Part shown: one piece after another, positions 32,575-43,564 of the stretch
How the letters are laid out: each line of letters opens with the position of its first letter
Numbering within the stretch: position 1 is the first letter of the stretch
Assembly: GCA_021527695.1 (NCBI GenBank)
Contig: JAKFAO010000007.1
Location: 992,001-1,056,000, forward strand
Source: Naematelia aurantialba
Lineage: Eukaryota > Basidiomycota > Tremellomycetes > Tremellales > Naemateliaceae
Length of the DNA stretch: 64,000 bases
Reading direction: 5' to 3'
Notes under the pieces: model-generated
What the model saw: the letters and a program-made list of their open reading frames with translations, nothing else
Database searches by the model: none
Told to the model about the DNA's origin: nothing
Made by a program: the position numbers and the translations under genes

Positions 32575-33989
32575 ATGTCGGCGTACGGGGCGATCGCAGC
32601 GCCAGTACCGCTAGCCCCGCTGGTGCCACTCTCGTGGCCGCTGCCTGGCCAGCGCTCGCTCGCTACTTATCCAGTCAATGTCGAGGGCGCACCCCGGGAG
32701 CTGAGAGAGTATCTGTACGAGGTGTTCGCAGCGGAGCTCGAGGGTGAGTTTATCTGATTGTTTGTCTGGGGCACTTAACAGCCCCCCCGCCCGGAGCTCG
32801 AGAGCGCTGACATCGCAAAGAGGGCAAGACATACCCCCAAGAAGGGGAATATACCTTGGAGTCATTCGAGACGTACTTCTTCCTCAGCGCATCGATAACT
32901 GTTATCGGTATTCTCTTCGATGGCGAGGTGTCCGCCATCCCGTCTAGTCTCGAAGAGGCTAGAGGTGGGCGGTCATGGCGGGACTGCGTGGGAGGGTGCT
33001 ACTACATGTGAGCGACCAGTCACTGGCGGCGATTATCACCGCCCACAATCAACTCCCGACTGTCGGCGCTCTCCCCACTGTAATGTCGAAGCTGGACCCA
33101 AGCTGACTTAATTTTAGTAAACCGAACTATCCTGGCCGGAGTTCCCATGTGAGCTGGGTCCTCGCCGTTGATCTATACAGACCTGACGAGAACAGAACTG
33201 CGTGAGCTTTGGCTGTTTTCTTTCCTGTTCTCTCTTGCTTCTATTCTGTTGGGTGAGAAAGACCTCGAAAAATAGGGATAGAGATTTGGTCGGTGAGGTG
33301 GGAAAGAGAGCTCTCGGGAAGAGACTGCTCGGGAGAGAGCTGCTCGGGAAGAGAAGATCTCGGAAAGAGAGCTGCTCGGGAGAGAGCTCGCTGGAGAAAA
33401 GGGCTCGGTTCGCAAAGTATAGCCGAAAGGTAATTTGGAGAGCGCTGAGCTCCAGAACGCCGGGTTCCTCGTTCCCCCTCCTCAGCGCGCCAAGAAGATT
33501 GGCGGCGCACTGGCTCAGTCCTATGTCGAGTATGCGCCCAAGTTGGGGTACCGCGGATCGGTCTTTAACCTCGTCTACAAAAGTGCGTGCTGCTCCTCTC
33601 CTCTCCCCTCCCCTCTTTCCTGTTCTCCCTTTCCTCCTTCCTTTCTCTTTCTGTTTCCTATCCTCTTTCTTTCTTCCTCATCTTCCGATTGTATTTCTCC
33701 TGTGCTCCTTCGGCCTTCGCTTGTATTTCCTCACTGCCTCCTCCTTTCCCCCTATCGCCTTCTCAGTTCTCTACCTTGGGGTTTAGCCCTTACAGGGATG
33801 GGACATGTCTCGCCCTCCTTGCACATATCAGCACTGAGCATCGCAGATAATGCAGCAAGTCTTCGCCTGTGGGACAAGCTGGGATTCACCCGGGTCGGCG
33901 TCATTCCCAATGCCGGACGACTCAAGACCGGCCCAAACGGCGAGGAAGAGTACGTCGACGCGATCATCGTATACAAATCTTGGGTTTAG
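32575..33989 (+). CDS. GNAT N-acetyltransferase, MPR1-like
   Basis: Five exons (32575-32743, 32821-33007, 33118-33148, 33456-33582, 33847-33989) give 218 aa. The GNAT core is clear: ITVIGILFDGEVSAI, then YYIKPNYPGRSSH, the acetyl-CoA loop RAKKIGGALAQSYVEYAPKLG and YRGSVFNLVYKNNAASLRLW. The end LLK-like RLKTGPNGEEEYVDAII closely recalls yeast Mpr1/Mpr2, which acetylate azetidine-2-carboxylate and proline-cycle intermediates and lower oxidative stress. Substrate assignment is by similarity from memory only. The start at 32575 was preferred because the 65 residues encoded upstream overlap the CCT7 promoter and look random. The third intron, 33149-33455, is inflated by a CTCGGGAAGAGAG repeat. Confidence 0.85.
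33290..33400. repeat. intronic GCTCGGGARGAGA repeat
   Basis: Six or seven 12-20 bp purine-rich units lie in the acetyltransferase intron 33149-33455. Confidence 0.8.
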
Positions 33990-34094
33990 ACCAGTCCATT
34001 TGGGCAAGATACATATGCATGGGAGGTACAGATGGCCTGGAAGCACCCGGCCTGGATACGTATAGCCGATGTCGCGCCTGGTACACGGGGAGGG

Positions 34095-36309
34095 TCACAT
34101 GTCCGTCTTGCGTTCCACTGGTGCATCTCGGTCGGGTGGAGGGACTGGCGCTGGCGGCTCGATGGGAAGGAAGATGGTGGACTGGTAGTACTGCAACTCG
34201 CGGATCGACGCCTTGATATCGTCCAGTGCGCTGCAGACGTCAGCGGATCGATACTACTGCTACGACTACGACAACTGCAACTGCTGCGGCTGCCCCTGCC
34301 GCTGCGGCCCTAGGGACAAGATGAAAGTCCAAGTACTCACCGGTGCGCCGTCTCGGTCGTGCGGGACGCTTGTTCTTTCGCCCGCACGGACGGATACCAC
34401 CGTTTACACAGCTCCTACGGAGTGTCAGATCCTTGCATTTCACATGGTGGTCTGTATCTCTGGACAGGTGGCTTTGTATCCCTGGACAGGTTGAGACATG
34501 GAATGGAACACTCGCCTTGATGGAGCTGACATCTGCGAACGGTCAGCTCATGTACGGGTATGTGTTATGTGTGGTTTGTGGTTAGTCTTGGGAAAGGAGG
34601 GGCGGACGGAAGACTCACCAAGAATACGGTAGGACAAGTGGCGCATCAGGCCTGGGATCTCTCGTCGCAGAAATCTGCTGTCGTCAGCAGGCACAGAGGG
34701 ATGCTCTGTGTCGAACACAGGACGTTGAGGTTGGCTTATCTAGTCTGTACACCACAATGTGCGATGACGATGACTCGTCGATCTCGGAACTCGGCGACAG
34801 ACACAAAGAGTGCAGACCAGAGAACAGAGACGAGACGAGAAGAGACGAGAAGAGAAGAGAAGAGAAGAGAAGAGAAGAGAAGAGAAGAGAAGAGAAGAGA
34901 AGAGAAGAGAAGAGAAGAGGAGAGAAGGAAGAGAAGAGGAGAGAGCAACGAGCATCAAAGAAACGAAGAGAACGAGCACTCACCGCGCATCTGCATGCAC
35001 CGTGCTGCCCGCCAACAGACCCGCGCCGTTGTCCGGCACCCAGCGCTTGACGTACTCCTCGATGCGCTGGGCGACGTCCTCTGGCGTGAACGGCGACTCG
35101 AGACAGGCTTGCGTGAGGCCTGAGGCGCCGTGCTGCGTGATGCACCACTCGTTCATCCTGCGCGTGTGAGACGGTGTCATCACAAACACGGGGGTATCGA
35201 ACGGAAATCAGAGTGAACAGGGAAGAGCGGCAGCGGCGAGCCAGAGAGAGGCGATACAGAGGCAGATAGCAGCAAAGGGAGCGAGGGGGAAGAGGGGCAA
35301 AGCGTCCGGGCAGACCAGGGTGAAGAGGGTGAGGAGCAAACAGCGATCATGATGGCAGAGCTTGCAGTCAGAGGCAAGTCGGGACAAGGGAGCAGACCGA
35401 AGCAAAGAGAAAAACCCGCACCCATCAAGCACCTCCTTGGGCGTACGGACAATGTAATTCACCCCCTCGTCGACGGGGTTCAGCCGGCCGTCGGTGACGA
35501 TCACTGCAATCTCGATGATGCGGTCCACCGACTCGTCGAGGCCCGTCATCTCGCAGTCGACCTGAGTGTGTCAGCTGGATTTGCAGCTCGTGGGGAGAGG
35601 CGTGCCAGCTGAAGTAGACGCAGATGAAGACGCCGACGCAGATATAGACACAGACACAGAAACAAACACAGATATAGATACAGACACAGACTCGACAGGG
35701 TAAGATAACCAAGCGGGCAGACAAAGTGAAAGTGACAGAGCAATCGCGACGTACCCAGACCAACGGCCCATCATCAGCGACCAACGCACCGACCACAGGC
35801 TGCACAACCAACCCGGCGCTGGAGTCCATCGCAAGCGGCGTGAGCGTCGGTTGTGGATCCAAGTCCTTCCTGAAGGGTGAATGTGGAGGCGGAGTGACGC
35901 TAGGAGGGGTTTCGGACGCCTTTGGCGAGAAGAACGACCAGATTGACCGGGTCGACACTGCTCGCGAGGGATTGGGACCGCAAGGGCTTGTCGAGAGGCT
36001 CCTGAGGCAAGGGCTGGTCCTATGAGTCCCGAGGCAAGCGCTGGTCCTGAGGCTCCTGAGGCAAGAGCTGGTTCTGTGGTTTCTGTGACGCCGGGCAGGA
36101 GACTGAAGAGGACTCTGTCGGATACTCTTGGTCGAGGATGAAAGCGAGGACGAAGCCTTGAACAAAAGTAAGAACGACGAGGATGGAGGCCACGACGGCC
36201 GACCAGGGGCGTGGCTGAATGGAGATGGAGCGGAGTGTGCAAAGGACGTCAGAGGTGCAGAAACACAGCGCCGCAGGGCCAGAGACGTGCTTGGACTACA
36301 AAGCAACAT
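34095..36309 (-). CDS. REX2: oligoribonuclease (DEDDh 3'-5' exonuclease), mitochondrial REX2-like
   Basis: Seven exons (36309-35755, 35561-35422, 35157-34984, 34674-34619, 34532-34516, 34414-34341, 34230-34095) give 383 aa. The catalytic core begins WVDCEMTGLDESVDRIIE, and the later motifs AGSTVHADARFLRREIP and HRALDDIKASIRELQYY complete the DEDDh set. Oligoribonuclease degrades 2-5 nt RNA and DNA remnants. The core is preceded by about 185 extra residues starting MLLCSPSTSLALRRCVSAP, a plausible mitochondrial presequence. These include a repeated RTSxCLRSL-type peptide. Exon 5 is 17 nt and is followed by a GC-AG intron (donor AAG|GCGAGT at 34515). That choice gives VSSIK|ELCKRWYP, matching the family exactly. 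The third intron (34675-34983) contains a long GAAGA run. Confidence 0.9.
34415..34515 (-). other. GC-AG intron in REX2
   Basis: Minus-strand donor AAG|GCGAGTGTTC and acceptor CTCCGTAG|GAGCTG. Only this choice joins VSSIK to ELCKRWYP without residue gain or loss. Confidence 0.75.
34828..34935. repeat. intronic (AAGAG)n microsatellite
   Basis: About 17 near-perfect AAGAG/GAGAC units lie in the REX2 intron 34675-34983. Confidence 0.95.
35630..35700. repeat. intronic CACAGATATAGA repeat
   Basis: Imperfect 6- and 12-bp units of ACACAG / ATATAGA lie in the first REX2 intron (35562-35754). Confidence 0.75.
35970..36080. repeat. coding minisatellite in REX2 leader
   Basis: Roughly 24-bp units with GAGGCAAGRGCTGGT lie in the long first exon and encode the RTS-C-LRSL peptide repeat ahead of the nuclease core. 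Confidence 0.7.
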
Positions 36310-36452
36310 GTACTGAACGGTGCTAAACGTCGATAAACCCGACACCGCGATGCATATCGTGACAGCCGGCAATCCAGAATTTACCGGAACTCTATCACCC
36401 GCAATCATCCCTTCCCCTTCCTGCACCCTACACCCTACACCCCGTACCCAGT

Positions 36453-37980
36453 CTATGCCCCGCGTCCACCCATAAACTGCTGAGCCCTGCATACGTCAGC
36501 ACAATGCCCCCTCACAGCCTGCAAGCAGCTGCAGACCCAACCACAGACTCACATGTCCCGCAGACTGGGGTCGCTGGCCAGCTGCGCCATGTCGGGCATG
36601 CCGCCGCCAGACTGGAATCGCTCCGCCATCTGCCTCAGCGAGGGGTTCTGCATCAGCCGCTCCAGACCTCCATTCGCCATCATCTGCTGAGCCCTGAGAC
36701 TGTCAGTCCTGCTCATCTTGACGACCAGTGAGCCATGCCGCATAGCTAGACGCTCGCTGGTAGGACGGTGTGGCCCGGAACAGCGAAAGTGCTCACATTG
36801 CCATCATCTGTGGGTTCCGCATCATACTGGCCAGATCTGGCATCCCGGCCCCTCCCCCAGCGCCGCCCATAAGACCAGCCAGAGCGCTCAAATCCGGCAT
36901 CCCCCCAGCTCCAGCTCCAGCTCCGGCCGCCGCTTCTCGCTCATGTGCGATGCTGGCACTGCTGTTGGCTGCCTCTTCGGCCTGGCGTGCCTTGGCAGTG
37001 GCGAGGGCGGTTTTCATGTTGCTGTTCGCTGGGTCGAGGCGGAGTCCCGATTCGTAGGCGTCGACGGCTTCGGCGTATTTTCCCAGGGAGAACTGTGCGT
37101 GGCTGCGGGGTCAGTCAGACGTCGCGAACGGAGGCGCGATACCGGTCGGGGAAACGGTGGAGAAGTGTACATTATCGATGTGAGAAGGGTGAGGACGGCA
37201 CTTACCCAAGTCTCGAATACGCCTTGGAGAACTTTGGATCAATTTCCAACGCCCTCTCAGCATCCTCCGCAGCTTTAGCATGCTCCCCCAGTCCGCCCCA
37301 TGCAGCCGCGCGATTCGAATAGTACACAGGATTCGCATCAAGCTTGATCGCTTCCGTGTACTGCTCGATTGCCGAGTCGTAGAGTTTTTGACCCATGAGT
37401 GCATTCCCTTTCACCTTGAGTGCTTCTGCTTCTTTCTTGTCTGCCTCGCTTGGCCCACCTCCACTTGCTTCTGCACCAGCAACAGGAGCGTCACCAGCAA
37501 CGGATGCGCCAGCCACAGCGGCCGCACCGGCTGCACCCGACCCAGCGACGGCAGCAGCAGAGGGCGTCGCTCCGGCCGTGGAAGGCCCACTAGCGCTGGT
37601 AGCTGCGGACTTGGCCTTGGTCTTGTTGAAGAGATCGACCATGGACAGTAAAGAAGCAGGAGCAAGCGAGTACTGTTCCTTGTCCGAAGCGGAATCTGGA
37701 TCAACGCCAAACGACTCTGCTATGACCTGGACTACGACATGTCATTATTGCCCCGGCTGGAAAGGAATAGCAGTTCGTAGTGGAACTTACCTGCGACCTC
37801 GAGAGACTCTTTGTCGTCTTCCTTGACCGTGCCATCTTGGGCTGAGGTCCGAAGAAAGTCGATACTGGGTCCGTGAGCTATCGCAAGACGAAGAGTTGAA
37901 GGCGAGCTGAGATGAAACCCGGGACGAGGTGGGGCCACTTACATGTTGAATGCGAGCTGCTTCTTCTTGGCGTCTACCAT
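36453..37980 (-). CDS. SGT2: small glutamine-rich TPR co-chaperone Sgt2
   Basis: Six exons (37980-37943, 37864-37791, 37731-37206, 37102-36797, 36693-36553, 36486-36453) give 372 aa. Sgt2 captures tail-anchored proteins in the cytosol and passes them to the Get pathway. The N-terminal dimerisation helices are MVDAKKKQLAFNIIDFL and DDKESLEVAVQVIAESFGVD. An Ala/Gly-rich linker precedes three TPR units (ALKVKGNALMGQKLYDSAIE, VYYSNRAAAWGGLGEHAKA, KAYSRLGHAQFSLGKYAEA). The C-terminal substrate-binding region is Met/Gln-rich with MMRNPQMMAMAQQMM and NPSLRQMAERF repeats. The order and length are normal for the family. The final exon has only 34 nt. The next gene, REX2, is in tandem, 143 nt downstream. 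Confidence 0.92.
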
Positions 37981-38280
37981 TCTGGCTGTGAGAGAGGAGG
38001 AGGAGAAGAAGAAGAGAGAGGAGAAGAGGGAGGAGGACGTGGAAGAGGGACAGAATGGACTGGAAGCTTAGCCGAACACGTGGAGTGGCGACTGATTTTT
38101 GCCACCCGTCTACTCAATCTCACAAGGACCAAAACCACAGCACCCGTTGCCGCGGGTTCCGATTAGCTGAGCGATGCCCTATGCATGAAGATCGGATGCA
38201 GGATCGCTAATAGTCTACACAACAAATGATGTATGGAGACCTAAATGTACTCGAGCCCAAAAGTCCATTGAAATGTCCAT
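37981..38280. promoter_or_regulatory. SGT2 promoter and 3' region of next gene
   Basis: 300 nt with a short AGGAGGAGAAGAAGAAGAG purine run at about 37990-38040. No gene is visible. Confidence 0.4.
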
Positions 38281-39901
38281 TTAAAATGCAAGCGCAGTCA
38301 GAACCAAAGTTGCCACCGTGCCCACCACCCACCCTACTGCCCATGCCGAGTGTGATCCCCATACAGAAACCAGCAGCGACACGGGTAGTGTAAACGGTAC
38401 AGGTAATGGCAATGGCAATGCTGACACCCGCTTTGATCCAGATGACACAGCTGCGGCCTGGTAGGTGACGAATGCCGAGCCGCACTGTGTGGTGACGGTG
38501 CCGACGGCATTGCTGATGATCGTGGCGTTCATGGTGGAGTTTGAGACGAGGTTGAGCATGTAGAGGTTGAGCAGCTGGGACGAGCATGTGGAGCAGGTGG
38601 GAGTGGTGCTGGGAGGGAGGCTGCGGGACAATGAGCAGTGGGTTCAGTCCAGGGAATAAGGGAGTGATTAGGAAGACAGCTGGAAGGAGTCTCGGAATGA
38701 CACGAGGGAGTCTAGGAATAACACGCAATGAGGACAAAGATAGAGCAAGTGATCGGGGACAATAATCGTGTATCGTGGACCGTGATCGTGGACAGGGATA
38801 CGGGAAGCGTGTGGACAGGGATACGGGAAGCGTGTGGACAGGGATACGGGAAGCGTGTGGACAGGGATACGGGAAGCATGGTGGACAAGGGATAGGACGG
38901 GCAGATGAGAGACAAGGAACGTATAGGATAGAGACTCACGGAATCCCAGCAGGAAGCGACCACAGATACAGATCGTCCGGCTGCTCAGCCGCCACTGCCT
39001 CGAGATAGCAATACCTCCCCGAATCGAGACTGACGAGCCCCGCCGTCTCGCGCATGACTTTGTAGGTGCCCAGTCCGACGCGGGTCTCTTCCGCCACCGC
39101 GTTGACTGGCGTTTTGTCGAGATCGACTCCGCACTGCCCCTTTCCCCCTAGTGTCCCACTGCTGGTGCTGCTGGTGCTGCCCCCGAGGAGCGAGTCCATG
39201 TAAGTCTGACACGCTGTGGTGCCTGGCAAAGGCGACGAGACGTAGGATAACAAGATGTTGAGGTCTGTGAAATTGGCGGACGAGATGGCCGTGCTGAGGA
39301 GCGAAGCGTACGCCGTCGACGTGGTGAGTAGCAGCGAAAAGGGGAGACACGAGATGAACAGCGGCGTGGTGAGGAGCGTGGTGAGGTAGGACATGCAGTT
39401 GGATGTGAGAGATGGGGAGATGCTCATGTCTAAAGGAATCGGGGTTGCGAATGGAAGGGAGGTCGGTGCTGTAGCAGGGGGAGACGGGATCGTCGCGTTG
39501 ACGGTTGTCGTTGTCGTCGTCGATGAAGCTTCTGCCGTCGTTGTTACTATCGCCGTTGTTCCTGTCGTCGCTATTTCTGCCGTCGTTGATATTGTCGTTG
39601 AATCTGTCCCCGCCGTCGTTGACAGTGAAGTATCCGACGGGGACAACGGAGCCGCCGTACTGGTCGCATCGCGCCTCGTCCGACGACGCGGCGAGGGAAA
39701 CACCACGCCACTGTCGACACCGGATCCGAACCGCGGGCTAGACGGTAAAGTGGGAGTCGCGGGCGGCGTCGACATCAGCGGTGGAGCTGACAGGGTCGAC
39801 CCCGACGCTTCCTCGGACGGAAGTGGAAGCTGCAGCTCGAGGTCTGAACAAGCCGCTCCGACGAGGGTACATAGTAACAGCGGTACGGGCGGTATCCGCA
39901 T
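38281..39901 (-). CDS. secreted GPI-type surface protein, DUF7729-like
   Basis: Two exons (39901-38940 and 38620-38281) give 433 aa. The start MRIPPVPLLLCTLVGAACS is a signal peptide. A 130-residue Ser/Thr-rich stretch follows, probably O-mannosylated. The conserved core contains NCMSYLTTLLTTPLFISCLP, FSLLLTTSTAYASLL and EETRVGLGTYKVMRETAGL, then RYCYLEAV and DDLYLWSLPAGIPLPPS and the Cys pair CSTCSSQLL. This matches my memory of a fungal surface family (DUF7729). The last 25 residues are hydrophobic without a basic tail, so a GPI anchor is inferred. Function unknown; cell wall or plasma membrane surface. The intron 38621-38939 holds a 23-bp repeat. Confidence 0.8.
38789..38885. repeat. intronic 23-bp x 4 minisatellite
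   Basis: Four almost identical copies of GTGGACAGGGATACGGGAAG plus CGT lie in the single intron of the surface-protein gene. Units abut with no spacers, so this is not CRISPR. Confidence 0.95.
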
Positions 39902-41085
39902 CTGGCGAGTGGAGAGCGCGAGACACAGAGCGTCGGGTGATCCAAGGCGATCCAAGGCCGTCGCGGTTCTTCAAGACGTGGCCGATGATGCAGGAGCGTC
40001 GCGGTGATCAAGATCGTTGTGGGGAACAGGAATGATGCGGGAGGTAAAGAACGTCGTTGGGTAATGCAGGAGGGTAAGAACGTCCGTGTGGTATATAGCG
40101 AGGTATGGTATACTCTATCAGGAGGGTGACGAAGCAGCCCGAGAGAAGACGTGCAGGGAGGGAGAAGAATTGCAGGGAGGGGGGTGAAGAGAGCAGATGA
40201 GAGACAATTGTCGATGCTACGAGATCATCAGCATCGAGCACTTGGACCACCACCACTCTGGCATCAGGCATCGGTGTCGGTGTCGGTGTCTGGCCACAGC
40301 GGCAGTACACAAAACTGCGCATACACACGGGCCCAGTCGTACCTTTTTGATCAGCCCGGTGCTGCTTGCTCCGCTGTTTCTTCCAGTCGCTCTTGGGTCA
40401 ATATTCACCACAGTCTGCTGGCACGAGTTGGACGGCCACAGCGCTTCTACTACTCTGCTCTACGCTGCTCTTGCTATGCACAGGTTTTGGTTGACAATCG
40501 AACCCCCCCCCCCCCCCAATGCCCAGAGTACGGTGACCGCCCTTGTTTTTCCACCGATGTGCAGGGACGAGGAACGCCACTAGCTGACCGAGACGCCGTC
40601 GAAAACCTAGAGTCCAGACCTGTCGAGACTTCGACGGACCGTGACTTGATGGACTGATGGGATATATCACTTGTACTGTATCATGGGTATCACCGGTATC
40701 ACTACTTGTCTCACCTGTATCGTATGCATCACATTTATAGCGCATGCATGCATGCATCGCACATCGACATTGCACATCGCACATTGCACATTGCAATTGT
40801 ATAGCTACAGAACATGGCTCTACACGCCTACGCGCCTTGAGATGGACAGATGACAGAGTACCAGAGAACCCATCTATACCAAACCCATGCGTCAAGATGT
40901 CTCCACACACACGCACGTCATCGTACACTTGTTCCCGACCTTCCTTCACAGCTTTGTACACCTCTTCCACATATACTGACCCTTTCGATTGTCGCGAATG
41001 CCCCCGGCCCACGACGGAGCAGGGACTCGTCAGGCGCCAAGGCCGAGGCCGCCTGCTGGCCCTGGGATCATGACACGTGCCTCGC
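39902..41085. other. intergenic, promoter of surface protein and SNF4 3' region
   Basis: 1184 nt without a supported gene. It contains a run of 15 C at 40503-40517 and ATGCATGC / GCACATCGCACATTGC short repeats at about 40740-40800. The long open frames here lack splice or family support. Confidence 0.45.
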
Positions 41086-42663
41086 CTATGCCGACCCAGC
41101 AGGGATCGTGACACTCGTCGCAGCAGCCTCCTCGCGCAACGCCATATCGACAGCGTCGGCGCCGATACCCGCACTTCCCAACGGCACGTCATTCCCCTAC
41201 CGGGCAATTAGCCGCAGTTCTGCCAACGCCTCCAGGGAGCAACTCACAATCAGGTGCCGCATAATGTCGCTCAGACTGATGACGCCCACCAGTCGGCCGG
41301 GATGGGGATCGTCCGCCCCTTCAACAACAACCAGACGATGCACTCTTCGTATCTTGATGAGACTGAAGACTGCACTGAGTGAATCCTTTGGCGAGCAGGT
41401 AACGACGCCTGGGAAGTCGAGGGAACGCTGTTTGAGTGCTTGGGAAATAGTGAGATCCAGCGAGGTGTAGGCGCCATTCCGCACGAGGGTCTGCAAGGCT
41501 CAGCACGACATACACAGTTTAGCTCGGACAGTCGGACACTCACGATGACATCCACTGTCTCATACAGATTCAGCACCCGCCCCGAATCGTCGACAATAGG
41601 TACCGCCGAAATTCCCTGCTCAGAGAACATGTGCACGACATCGAACACCGTGGTTTGCAGTGTGGCAGCTGCGACAGGGTGGAACTTGTTCTCGCTCGTC
41701 GATTCCACATACGTCCCGATTCCCAGCTCTTGGACCGATTTCGTCAAGTACTGGGTGATATCTCGGCACTGCGTCTTAGCTTGGACCGAGCTCTTGCTGA
41801 GACTCACGTTCATAGCGATGAATTTCAGCACACGATACTGCGTGAGGACACTGATGACGACCTCTCCGCCTGTCTGGGTATCTTTATCGATGAGCGGCAG
41901 GCGCCGGGCGTGTGTTCGAATGAGGAACCGACACGCGTCGTAGAGAGGGCGCAATGGATGGACACTGAGGAGAGGTGGAGGCGGTACCTGCAGAGCCTTT
42001 TCGATATCTGCTCGTCAGCTCTGGCAGAGATGGTGGGACTCACCTCGAATGCTCTGCAGTCTGATCTGCTCGACATCGGACGCTGCCCCTTCCCAGGAGA
42101 ACGTGTGGTAGTAGTATTGGATCAGGTGAATGACATCTTGCACTGTAAACATCCCTGCTCTCATCAGCCTCAATGATCTCCTGTCTCTCCTACTCTTGTC
42201 TACTGACCCGCAAACTTTGCCGTCTCGGTATTCCAAAGTGGTGCAGAAACGACCCCTGCCAATCAGTCTCCTTCCTTACTTGCTTCTTATTGCACGGCTC
42301 ACCATAGAGAAGCATCACGTCCAGCGCCTTCTTCACCTTCAACGTGGTATCCAGGACGATCAGCCTGAAGCTGACGGGGAACACGTCGTAGCTACTGCGT
42401 TCCTTCAGGAACCCGCGCAGTGCTTCAAGAGCTTCGTCGTGGTTCAGCGGTCGTAGCGGAGCCATGGGGGCATGAGCCGCCCGAGACGGACGTCGACCTA
42501 GGGTTGTTGAGCCGCCGCCGCCGCCCTGCGCGGACGTAGTACTAGGCGGGACGGACTGGGATGGGCGCCGAGTCGAGCGGGACGTGGATGCATGTCGGCC
42601 AAGTGATGGCGACGCAGACGACGAGGATATGGGTATAGGAGCAGCTGGCGCTTGAGAAGACAT
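41086..42663 (-). CDS. SNF4: AMPK/SNF1 gamma subunit (CBS-domain protein)
   Basis: Seven exons (42663-42303, 42255-42208, 42154-42044, 42007-41808, 41768-41544, 41490-41248, 41196-41086) give 432 aa. The subunit binds adenine nucleotides and activates SNF1 kinase for growth on poor carbon sources. Four CBS repeats are visible: LIVLDTTLKVKKALDVMLLY, RPLYDACRFLIRTHARRLPL, TTVFDVVHMFSEQGISAVPI and SLSAVFSLIKIRRVHRLVVV. The diagnostic FTVQDVIHLIQYYY and DVEQIRLQSIRDIEKALQV lie between the first two. A Ser/Pro/Gly-rich N-terminal extension of about 75 residues precedes the core and is not in budding yeast Snf4. The C-terminal 35 residues are Ala-rich. It is divergent from a coiled-coil gene, with 901 nt between starts. 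Confidence 0.93.
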
Positions 42664-43564
42664 GGCGATCGGCTGAGTGTAGACTGTGGACTGTGGGAAT
42701 GGTCGACCGAGCGGTTACCAAAGCGGTATGCGGTGAGGCGGCTTATTCGTCCGCCTGTTCGCGGCGTCGAAGCGAATCCAGGAAGAGGGAAAACAGCGGG
42801 GGAAAGCGACGGACTCGACAGCTGGGTCTATCTACTTGTCGCCAACGGGAAAGGGAGATGTACAGAGAGAGGCGAGCGGGGGGGCAGCTGAGTATAGAGA
42901 TGCGCGGGGGACCATCAGCTTGACAGGGGGAAGAGGGGCGTGCTGACGTGGCATTTTGGAATGCGGGGGTACGGTATGGCATTTTCGAGTATGGTTATCG
43001 CGATGGTAATGTATACCCCTCTCCTTGCTGTAAATGTTACGAGGCATATAGGGCGGGCAACGACGAGAGACCATCGCGACAGTCAGCTTGCACTCCTCCT
43101 TGAACAGCTTCTCGTGGCTCCAGAAGTCCATGAAGCTGTACTCGTCGGTCCGGCACCTGTCTCGCCACTCTTTCTTCTTTCATTCTCGATCCTTCGTCTT
43201 GATTGCTTTCGTCCCTCACAGCCCTCTTGGTGTCGAGCTGATCTCCTCTGGACCCCCTAGTACTCTCCAGATCCTTGCTTACCTGTTATAGCCTCAGATT
43301 CTCCGCTACCAGTCTTGTGGGACATTTCCCGCGGTGAGTACAGCAGAGGTATGATTCTTCTTGGGCAACTGGGTTATGCCACGCGCCGCTGGAGTTCTTC
43401 CATATTCTGTCGTCTATGCCTGCTTTCATCTCGATCTGTCTGACCCAGCTGACTGCAGCTTCTTCGCGCACTTACCATCTCCGTCCTCTTGATCTCCATC
43501 CTATCCGTATTCACTGTGTGACTTACTGACCTACTGATCTCGTGTTACCCGTCACTCTAACTCA
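42664..43564. promoter_or_regulatory. divergent promoter SNF4/coiled-coil gene
   Basis: 901 nt between start codons. No repeat array or supported exon. Some of this may be long 5' leaders. Confidence 0.4.

Noticed and set aside
33172..33192. Possible 21-nt extra exon in the acetyltransferase
   Set aside because: Flanked by AG and GT, but including it brings an in-frame stop (ACC TGA).
34684..35148. Frame encoding long Ser/Leu/Phe repeats
   Set aside because: Translation of the AAGAG microsatellite in the REX2 intron.
38785..38890. Regular direct repeats resembling a CRISPR array
   Set aside because: Units abut with no variable spacers and lie inside a eukaryotic intron; it is a minisatellite.
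40398..41207. 269-codon open frame on the minus strand
   Set aside because: It runs into the SNF4 3' end in another frame, has low-complexity Cys/Asp stretches from short repeats, and shows no splice or family support.
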